From the NCBI GenBank assembly GCA_020746875.1, contig JAGTJL010000010.1:1488001-1552000 (forward strand): a stretch of 64,000 nucleotides of DNA. The letters are read 5' to 3'. Source of the DNA: Rhexocercosporidium sp. MPI-PUGE-AT-0058 (taxonomy: Eukaryota; Ascomycota; Leotiomycetes; Helotiales). This document shows, piece after piece, positions 55,960 through 64,000 of this stretch. A program made the translations under genes and the position numbers. The stretch's first letter is position 1; the number at the start of each line of letters is the position of its first letter. Below the pieces are notes generated by a model, which ran no database searches, had not been told where the DNA came from, and saw only the letters and a program-made list of their open reading frames with translations.

Positions 55960-58382
55960 ATGGCCACTTCTCGAGATGGCGAGTCTTCTGCTCGCCCTCT
56001 GCCAGTTCCAATGTCTTCTTCGCCGGGTTCTGCAAGAGGACGATTGTCAGGCAGTCCTGTTCCTCGAGCAGCCTCAACAGCTCGATTAGCTTCCCCCGTC
56101 CCGTCCCAAAGCGCAGCGGGAACACCACAAGTACGCCAGATACCGACGCCTAGTCAAGTTGGAGCTGGTTCTTTTGTCTCTGGCAGCTTGACACCTCTTG
56201 CTGGCCCTCCACCCCACTCTTCCCAACCTGGACCAGGAGTCTCAGCTCTCGCAGCGGCTTTGTCCAATTCCTTTGGCCAGTCACCGCCGAAGTTCGGCAC
56301 GCCTCCTCTTCGACCTCTGTCTCCCAGTGCTGCCGGTCACCAGATATTACCTTCGGGTCTGCAGAGCAACTATGGCTCTTTCGACAGAGCTCGGTCGATA
56401 CAAGGTGCCCCGGGTTGGGCTGCTCCAAGTACATACGAGGACCCGGAGATTGTGAAGAGACATCTTGTACAGCCTGCTGAGACGGGAGATTCGACAAACG
56501 ACGGGATATTCGGACCTTCAATGTCCTTCCGAGCAGGGTCTCCAGCGGCGAAAGGGAAACAAAACATCGAAGACATAGCTCCAGGGCTAGATGACGACGA
56601 GTTTTCGAGTCTGCGGCTACAAGGAGGAGATGTCACACGGCCCATATACAGGTGGACTGAGGAAGCAGAAGCAAGATCCGGACGAGGGAAAGCACAAAGA
56701 AGCCAGAGTTTCCACCTCTCGCGGCCACACCCCGAGAATGAGGTTCTTGACATTGGCTCGATCAAAATTCCAGGTGGATTCCGCCGCAATTTTCTACGAC
56801 GTGCTGCGGGAAGTCCATCTCCGGCTGGTAGACATGCAGATGAGAGCGCCCTAGGACTTCGTGCTCAACCAAAAATGCTCACCAATAACTTTATCGAATT
56901 CTTGACGATATATGGTCATTTCGCTGGTGAAGAACTTGAAGAAGACGACGAAGTACTGGGGCCGAACGAATATTTCTCCTCTGAAGATTACTCGGTAGTT
57001 GGAGGAGACGAGGGCAGCGATGAGGACAGAGAGCCTATGGAGGACAGTGCATTACTCACGCCTGGCCGGAAGAAGAGGAAGCGCAAGGAGCGCCAGGTGG
57101 AAGGTACTAATGGATCGATGGGAGCTGCTTTATTGCTTCTCAAATCGTTCGTAGGTACCGGCGTATTGTTCCTACCCAAGGCTTACTTGAACGGCGGTAT
57201 GCTCTTCAGTAATCTTGTCCTAGTTGGCGTGGCTCTTTTGAGCTATTATTGCTTCGTTCTGCTAGTCAATACTCGTCTGAAGGTAAATGGATCATTCGGT
57301 GACATGGGTGGGATCCTTTACGGGAACTGGATGCGGACCACTATCTTGATATCCATCGTGGTCAGCCAGATTGGCTTCGTCGCTGCCTACATTGTCTTCA
57401 CGTCCAAGAATTTGCAGGCCTTCATTCTTGCTGTTTCGGACTGCAAAACCAATATCGAGGTTAAATGGTTGATTCTCATGCAAATGGTAGTCTTCCTTCC
57501 ATTTTCGCTATTACGAGATATCAGCAAACTCGGGTTCACGGCTCTGATTGCCGATGCGTTCATTCTCATCGGCCTGGTTTACCTTTACTACTACGACATT
57601 CTCACTATCGTTCGACAAGGTGGAGTCTCCGATATTGTCAACTTCAATCCTAACGATTGGACACTTTTCATCGGAACTGCCATCTTCACATTCGAAGGAA
57701 TTGGCTTGATTATTCCGATTCAGGAATCGATGAAGAACCCTAAGAAGTTCCCTCCAGTCCTTGGTGGCGTGATGATCATCATTTCCGTTGTTTTCATCTC
57801 CATGGGAGCATTATCTTACGCAGCTTATGGCTCCAAGACCGAAACTGTCGTCATTCTCAACCTTCCACAAGACGATAAAATGGTCAACGGAGTCCAATTT
57901 CTCTACTCTCTCGCCATTCTCCTTTCTACACCATTGCAGATCTTCCCTGCAATCAGAATCACGGAGAACGAGCTTTTCACCCGAAGTGGCAAGTACAACC
58001 CATACATCAAATGGCAAAAGAACCTCTTCCGCTTCTTTGTCGTCATGCTCTGCGCTGGAATTGCTTGGTTTGGTGCCAACGATCTTGATAAGTTCGTTGC
58101 GGTGGTGGGTAGCTTTGCCTGTGTACCATTGGTATACATCTACCCAGTAAGTCTTTTCATCTAGGTGTGTGAATATTGACTAACACTAGACAGCCTATGC
58201 TCCATTTCAGAGCCGTATCCAAGACTACAGTTCGCAAGACAGCCGATGTCCTTCTATGCATCTTCGGCTTAATAGTAATGGTCTACACTACAACCCTCAC
58301 GGTCATCAGCTGGGCCAGCGGAGACGTAGAGCCAGCCCTCCCCAGCTACTGCGACAAGAAAGTAAAGTTAGGCCTCTTTTAA
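55960..58382 (+). CDS. Vacuolar amino acid transporter, AVT3/AVT4 type
   Basis: Two exons (55960-58146, 58194-58382) give 791 residues. The first 385 residues are Ser/Pro-rich and disordered, with dibasic and acidic patches, as in fungal Avt3/Avt4-type exporters. The transmembrane core starts with GSMGAALLLLKSFVGTGVLFLPKAYLNGG-type sequence, the hallmark of the AAAP family. Then follow GGILYGNWMR, LRDISKLGFTALIAD, GTAIFTFEGIGLIIPIQESM, LSYAAYGSKTETVVILNLP, PAIRITENELFTRSGKYN and GSFACVPLVYIYP. After the intron, PMLHFRAVSK and a last membrane span close the protein. Predicted function: export of neutral amino acids from the vacuole. Divergently placed to another vacuolar transporter gene. The second exon is small and easily missed. 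Confidence 0.93.
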
Positions 58383-58942
58383 TACTACCTCTCAAAGGCA
58401 TCAGAATGCAGAATAGGATTTGCTCAGAGTTTGCGAATTGGACAGGACGGGAATCGGTTTTCCATATTTATCTAGAATTTGCTTTTCTTGCATAGCGCTG
58501 CGCTGCTACGTTGTATTTCCTCTTATGGTTGTAAGCTACGTAGCGAGTTGTTGTTCTGTACTTTTTGTTTCCCTCATTGCGGCCATCAATGGATCCGTTG
58601 ATCCAAATGCTCCTTTTTTCCTTTTCGCGGGTGCGAAGCGGCATTGTTCGATTTGGATGAGATGAATATGAGATGAGATGAGAATAGAAATTTAAAGATT
58701 GTCAATTTTAATTCTCTCCTGTACGTTTCCCTAAACGAAGCAATTAGTGGCAGCAAGTTGCTGGCTGTGCCTGCTAATCCTGATTCTCCTCCCATCCCTG
58801 TCATATATTACGATTACCTGGCATAGATGCAAACCAAAACAAACCAACGCCGAGACTCCTTTAACCAAAATTCCATTCTATCATCCCACACACCGCCCCT
58901 CTCTCCTCTCCACTCCACGCAACCTATACCCAACAACATCAC
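58383..58942. other. Intergenic region between convergent genes
   Basis: 3' regions; GATGAGATGAGA-type repeats near 58660. No gene seen. Confidence 0.5.
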
Positions 58943-59340
58943 CTAAAAACCAAGGCCCAACCCCAAAACCCCAGCAGCAACAATAGCAACGAGTCCCACC
59001 ACATACTCCCCGCCTCCAGAGTACGAAAGCGGTGCTCCGGCCGTGATACCCGTTTGGGTTGGTTTGGTGCCGGATGTACTTGTTAAGGTGGAGGTGGGTG
59101 TTATGGGGGGTTTGGTGCTGTGGATAGAGTCATCTTTCGTGTTTGAGCTTTGGTGGGATGGGGGACGAGGGGAGAGGAGGATGTGACGGGAAGGGGAGGA
59201 GAGGGAGAAGGGGGGAAGGCGTACTAGGTTCCATTCGTTGTATTCATTGCTGCTGAAGCTGGGGAGGCGAGGAGGAAGAGAAAGAGGAAGAGGAGCGTGA
59301 AGAGGGTGATTGGGAGGGTGGTGGTTGTTAGGTGGACCAT
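58943..59340 (-). CDS. Small GPI-anchored Ser/Thr-rich protein
   Basis: Two exons (59340-59225, 59147-58943; intron 77 nt, donor GTACGC, acceptor CAAAG) give 106 residues. The start is a strong signal peptide (MVHLTTTTLPITLFTLLFLF, ending near SPASA). The mature part is short and Ser/Thr/Pro-rich (STKPPITPTSTLTSTSGTKP) with an N-glycosylation site NTTNGT. The last residues (YVVGLVAIVAAGVLGLGLGF), preceded by Ser-Gly-Gly-Gly, form a GPI-attachment signal. No recognised domain. The donor and acceptor are less typical than in neighbouring genes, so the internal junction is the least certain part. Without splicing the frame hits a TAG after NTTNGT. Confidence 0.6.
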
Positions 59341-59930
59341 GTTTGTGATTGTGCGATTGCTTAGGTGCGGTAAGGTAGATTAGGATTGGATGGGTTGTTG
59401 AAATAGACTTCGAGCGCGTGATGAAGTTCAGAGTAAGTGCAAGATTGATGAAAACTTGAGGTGAACGACTGTATCTTGCGACTTGAAAGAGAAGAGAGAT
59501 GAAGTCTCATGGGACGAATTTCTCTCTTTAATATTAGGTTAAGATAATGCAAATGAATGTTTGTTACAGAAGATAGTGTTGATACGAGCGGGTGGCTGTT
59601 ATGTGGAATGCGAAGTCATGTCATCTCATTCTCACCCTTGGCTGGGGAACGGTGGTGTTTCAAACGCTTCTGGAATGTGTATGGTATGACAAATTAAGTG
59701 TCTACAATTGTCGATTGGAATCTAAAAATGTGCCGGGGGACCAAATGCGCTTGCAGTTGTTTGTTTGCTTTGGCTTCGGTTGCGAATAGGGGGACTGGCA
59801 CGTGATGCAAATTGACAAGGGTGGGTCGCGTAAATTGATTTCTTGACCTCGACGCGCTACGCGTTAACTTGAACAATCCTAAACCCAAGTACAGTACGGC
59901 TTGAACATTTTCTTGACGGCAACGCCAAAC
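59341..59930. promoter_or_regulatory. Divergent intergenic region, small GPI protein / POL31
   Basis: Contains the promoters of both genes. An ACGCG-rich stretch near 59850-59866 (GACGCGCTACGCGTTAA) includes an ACGCGT, the MluI cell-cycle box (MCB) bound by MBF in yeasts, about 70 bp upstream of the POL31 start. Confidence 0.45.
59860..59865 (+). promoter_or_regulatory. Possible MCB (ACGCGT) element of POL31
   Basis: ACGCGT occurs about 65-75 bp upstream of the POL31 ATG, next to a second ACGCG-like core (GACGCGC). MBF-type factors drive S-phase replication genes through such sites in yeasts; conservation here is an inference. Confidence 0.45.
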
Positions 59931-61708
59931 ATGGATATACCAGAGGAAGAAGGCAATCTGCTGCGTAGCCCCTCGTAAGTACCCAACTTCCCACACAAAA
60001 TTTCAAGTCAAGAATTGACACGATCCCCAGCAACCAAACCCACACCCCTCTCACCCGCCAACCCTCTCTCTACAAGCCTCTCACGACCTACGCGCTCGAG
60101 AAAGAAAAGCACTACCAGCAGCAATATGGCGACATGTACTTCCTGCGCCTAACGAAGCTCAAGCCGGCCGTAGAGACCATCGCCGAGGAAGCATGGCGCG
60201 ATTTCCACATCGCTGGGGAGGATGTCGAGAAGGTCGAGCGCGTGCTAGATGTTAGGCAGGGGAAGCTGTGTTGGGTCGCGGGAACCATTTATATGGATAT
60301 GCCGCTGAAACCGAATATTTTGGATGATATTTCGAAGGATGTGAGTGCACTGGCTTGGGAGGGGTTGGTGTGGTGTGGTTTTGTTGAATTTGGTGGGGTA
60401 GTGTGTGTGCTGATACTTGGTTATAGCATTGGATCTCAGCGCCGCTTCCGAGACAGAAATACCTCTCGCCAACAGGAGATGATCTCATTATGCTGGAAGA
60501 CGAATCTGGACGATTACGACTAGTGGGAGCGCCACTGGCAGACGAGATGCTGGTTACAGGCTGCATTGTCGCCGTGATGGGAACAGAGAATGCAAATGGA
60601 GATTTCGAAGTTGTGGATATCAAGGTACCAGATCTACCTCCGCAGGCAGAGAGATGGCATACCTCCGGTCCTAAGTCAAGGAGGAAAGAAGACGTTGATA
60701 TGGATACGGATATGGATGTAGAGAAGCCACCCAGCAAGAAAATAGCTATCGTATCTGGTCTAGGATTCTCCGGCACCGACGCAGACCACTCTCTAGAAAT
60801 CAATCTACTGACCGAATACCTCCTCGGCGAAGCACTCGACCCCACCACCCAGGAGTCCGTCTCCCAAATAAGCAGGTTAATCATAGCCGGGAACTCAATC
60901 GCATTAGACAACGATGCCGTCTCCCACGACACCATCGGCAACACACGGAAAACGCAGAAGAAATATGGTTACGACAGCAGCGCGTACAATCCCACGCCCA
61001 CGATACACCTCGATGATTTCCTAGCCACTTTACTACCCAGTATGCCTGTTACGCTAATACCAGGCTATTCGGACCCCGCGAATGTCAGTCTGCCGCAACA
61101 ACCTATCCATCCTGCGATGTTTCCGCAAGCGAGGACGTATGGTTCTATACCACCTAAAGCTGGAGAGGCAGCGGAGCCGGGTTGGTTCGATACTGTGACT
61201 AATCCTTGGGATGGCGAGATCGAAGGTTGGAAGGTTCTGGGCACTGGTGGGCAGAATGTTGATGATGTGTTTAAGTATGTGGAGAGCGAGGATAGGTTGG
61301 GTATGTTAGAGGCGATGTGTAGATGGCGATGTGTAGCGCCGACGGCACCTGATACCCTATGTGAGCTCCCTCTTGTCTAATTCCTTTCCCCCCGTACATC
61401 CCCTATACCATAAACCAAAAGCCAAACCAAAACAACCAAAAAACAAACCAAAAAAAATGTTTGCTAATCATGGATGTACAAATACAGGGAGCTACCCATT
61501 CCAAGATGACGACCCTTTCGTCATGAACTCGTGCCCTCACCTCTTTTTCGTCGGCTCACAGCCTAAATTCGACACCGCCGAGATCGAGGGTCCGGATGGG
61601 CAGACGGTCAGGTTGATTGCCGTGCCTAAGTTTACGGAGACGGGCGAGTTGGTCCTGGTTGATTCAGAGACTTTGGAGACTTCTGTTGTGAGGATCACTG
61701 TTGCGTAA
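59931..61708 (+). CDS. POL31: DNA polymerase delta subunit 2 (POL31 / Cdc1)
   Basis: Four exons (59931-59974, 60031-60340, 60427-61360, 61488-61708) give 502 residues. It is the B-type regulatory subunit that links the polymerase delta catalytic subunit to Pol32. Features: YALEKEKHYQQQYGDMYFLR near the N-terminus, an OB-fold region (CWVAGTIYMDMPLKPNI, KYLSPTGDDLIMLEDESGR), then the inactivated calcineurin-like phosphoesterase domain with AIVSGLGFSG, RLIIAGNS, LLPSMPVTLIPGYSDPANVS and QPIHPAMFP, and the C-terminal NSCPHLFFVGSQPKFDT. An acidic insertion, KEDVDMDTDMDVE, separates the two parts. Length is normal for the family. Essential nuclear replication protein. An ACGCGT lies just upstream. 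Confidence 0.95.
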
Positions 61709-62616
61709 TTGAGCTCTAGAAGGTCTTCGGTGTCTGTTGACACATCGTGATGAGTAATGAATGAATTCACATACCTATACCCATTTGCTTTCTTGCCTGC
61801 TCAATTTTGATACTTTCCTAAGCGTGTTGTGATGTTAATAAGTCCAAAAGAGATGCAGACCGAGGCCAACTAAAGCCCTCATTTCCGAAGAGCAAGTTTT
61901 TGTAGAGTCTTAACTCTTCACCCCTGAAATCCTCGTTGCCGTATATTTAAGTAAATAGCCTCAGCTCGCCATCACTCAGTCAATACGTGTCACTACAAAA
62001 TGATATACAGTCGTCCACGCACTCATCATTCATGAATTTGGTATGCGATCTCATGGAGGTAACCATTGGGTGTACATGTTTATGTTTGTTTCTCACCCTA
62101 GGTAGTGGACCTGAGTTTTGGGATTGCCGCAGGATTGAGGTTTTGCTTTTGCTTTCGCTTTTTGCATATTGGTAGGTAAAAGATTTTGGGATAGACGGAT
62201 TGTTGTTTTCGTCAAGGCTGAAGAAGAGCAAGGGATCTTGATGTCAAATGTACATGTCTCCTTTTTCTAGGGGGGATTTGCGTTATATTACCCATCGCTT
62301 AAGGTGAGAAAGGAAACCCAGTGTTCGAGTGATATTTATATATACTGCAGTTACTGCAAATTTTGAAAGGCCGTTGCAAACTGTTAGAAAGTTGAAAGCG
62401 AGCAGATTGTTTGACTTTAAGATGTTCAGAGCCCTTTTTGTAAACACATCTACAATTAGTGAATACAAGACCACTAAGAGCATCGGCTTCATTTTCAAAC
62501 ATCTAGCGTATTCACTAATTATCATAAACTTTGCTCTAGCAAGACCACAAAGATGATCTTAAAATATTCTTGCAGATTGCTCTTGCATCTCGAGCACCAA
62601 CATTTCACTGCCCAAG
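61709..62616. other. Intergenic region without a supported gene
   Basis: Short frames only on both strands. Confidence 0.55.
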
Positions 62617-63813
62617 ATGTCAACGCCAACCACCTCCCCAATAGCTATCCAACAAGCTCTGACAATACCTAAACCATCAGCCGCAGATAAAGACTGCCTA
62701 CAAACCGTCGTAGATGGGCTCCTCGACGAATTCCACCGTGAAGGTCAAAGAGAAGTCCTCGACCCCAAAAACCACCGCCACATCAGAGTTATAAACCTAT
62801 GGAAAACCGTGAAAGCCAAGACAGTCTTCAACATCATCAAGAGATACAGCGACAACAAGCGGCAACCGCAAGTCCTAGGCGTAGAAATCTTCAAAAGCAA
62901 CAAGGAGAACGAAGTCACTGCCATCGTCCGTCTCGAGACCGACAAAAGCGCCTTCAAAGCAGCTGAGCGATTCCCCAAGGAGACGGACTGGAAGTGGAAT
63001 AAGGGCTTCAAGGCGAAGATCACCGAGTTAATAACGTTCTGGCTCTTCTGGAGGGACGGATCGATTTCTGAACGGATCACCCCTTTCTGGTTCCATACCA
63101 GATATCCGGATTTCTTTGGCCAGCGGATCGATGATAAGTGGGAGGATCTGCAACCGGGCTGTATCGTTCAGCTTCCTGCTACGGAGCACTTTAAGGCAAA
63201 ATCTGGTGTTTGTGTGGATGTTAGATTGGCGGATATTCGAGGTCATCCTGTCATCATCATCAAAAGACATGGTAATTATCTTGTCAATATCGTCGTGGTT
63301 CGTGTCCCTTAATCTCCCAGTAGAGAGGTGTCACTAATCGTAAAATAGTGTACAACTTTCCATAGTCGAAGCGCAGATAATGTTTTCCGGAGCAGACCGG
63401 AGAAGTTACGAGAGTTTGTCCAGATCGACTCCGTGTCAGGTAGCCGGGACCGACGAAGACAAATGAATGACTGCGAAGGGCCGACTAGTCCTCGAGGCCT
63501 ATTAACGTTTGAGGGAGATTTGTGTCTGCCACGAGGGGGCTACGCCGGCACGATGGTCTACACGACGTCTCTGGAGTCTCTTGCGAGACTGCAAGTGCGC
63601 GGCTTGGAGGATCCTCCGGGAGGGTTCTTGAAATTGTACAACGTGGATTACTTACTCAAGAGAATAAGGGGAGTGGGGGATAATCCTAATGTTGAGTATT
63701 TCACCACCGATGACCCCGACAAGATGCGTAAGGTAATCAGAGGTAAAGAGAATGGACGAGGAATTTTAGCCACGTCAATTTTGAACGATGCGAGATTTGC
63801 CAAATACCTCTAG
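62617..63813 (+). CDS. Fungal-specific protein of unknown function (exon structure uncertain)
   Basis: The first part is an open frame from ATG 62617 (MSTPTTSPIAIQQALTIP) through KNHRHIRVINLWKTVKAKTV, FWLFWRDGSISERITPFWFH and LQPGCIVQLPATEHFK to IRGHPVIIIKRHG at about 63274. The GCIVQLP...GHPVIII spacing recalls fungal hypothetical proteins with a GxVVxLP/HPVVVL core, a fold resembling small beta-barrel domains. A GTAATT donor follows HG. A second coding-like stretch, LLTFEGDLCLPRGGY, SLESLARLQ and FLKLYNVDYLLKRI, runs to TAG at 63811-63813. It is open upstream to an acceptor-like AATAG at 63348, but the phases of the donor and that acceptor do not match. An additional small intron near 63440-63479, a frameshift, or two separate genes are possible. 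No function assigned. Confidence 0.6.
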
Positions 63814-64000
63814 TTGGGATTTCAGGATGCCGATTCAGGAAGCATACGGAGAACAGCCTAGTTGTGGCTGGTTTACCATTTTGGTTGGGTATGAGATGAG
63901 GTTGCAGTGAAGAGATGTCTGGAATTTGGCAGAAGAGCATTTTATAAGCTTTCCTCTTCATCAACTAGGGCTATTTGAAGGCCAATGAAATCCTCTTTTT
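63814..64000. other. Right edge, no gene seen
   Basis: 187 bp with no supported frame. Confidence 0.5.

Noticed and set aside
1..64000. Search for tRNA genes, CRISPR arrays and transposase remnants
   Set aside because: No B-box of the GGTTCGAATCC type with a foldable cloverleaf, no regularly spaced repeats and no transposase motif were seen by eye; a covariance-model scan could still find something.

Overview
The window reads as nuclear DNA of a filamentous ascomycete (Pezizomycotina; a Leotiomycetes-type fungus is my guess and cannot be fixed from the sequence alone). Support: most genes carry short GT-AG introns (about 40-80 nt, some 100-300 nt) with CTAAC/CTGAC-like branch sites, genes are monocistronic and well spaced on both strands, and the families are typical of moulds (fungal-specific transcription factor, AA8 cytochrome, CBM18, DUF1996-WSC, 2EXR, GPI-anchored Ser/Thr proteins). 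I spliced the genes by hand. Wherever exon coordinates are given, the joined exons keep one open frame; no transcript evidence was available.

Region 1 (1-8 kb) looks like an accessory metabolic cluster: the C-terminal part of a fungal transcription factor, a zinc alcohol dehydrogenase, a PRISE-type enone reductase divergently paired with a cyclase/amidohydrolase, and an alpha/beta hydrolase. A regulator plus reducing, oxidising and ring-opening or ester-cleaving enzymes fits catabolism or modification of a cyclic (perhaps plant-derived) compound; the substrate is unknown. Region 2 (8-19 kb) carries secreted or accessory genes: a stand-alone AA8 cytochrome, a DUF2235 hydrolase, a CBM18 chitin-binding protein, and two broken genes (a small YDFV/DHDV-type protein at 13.2 kb and a secreted alpha/beta hydrolase at 17.4 kb). 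Region 3 (19-27 kb) is gene-poor, with one single-span membrane protein and a heavily degraded locus at 24.4-27.1 kb.

Region 4 (27-36 kb) mixes housekeeping and variable genes: nitronate monooxygenase, RPB11, a 2EXR/F-box-like nuclear protein, a frameshifted protein kinase and a NAT9-type acetyltransferase. Region 5 (36-46 kb) holds a DUF1996-WSC wall or secreted protein behind an unusual CCAAT-pentamer array, a long repeat-studded gene-free stretch, a CobW-type zinc GTPase and a repeat-bearing GPI-anchored protein. Region 6 (46-64 kb) is mostly conserved: a broken 2EXR gene, serine/threonine dehydratase, a vacuolar cation-chloride cotransporter (VHC1 type), an AVT-type vacuolar amino acid transporter, a tiny GPI protein, the DNA polymerase delta second subunit (POL31) and a fungal-specific protein of unknown function.

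Five or six loci are disabled by in-frame stops or frameshifts. In the cases I inspected, nearly every stop can be derived from CAA, CAG or CGA by one C-to-T change, which suggests mild RIP-like or deamination decay. I found no CRISPR, no convincing tRNA or rRNA gene and no intact transposon.
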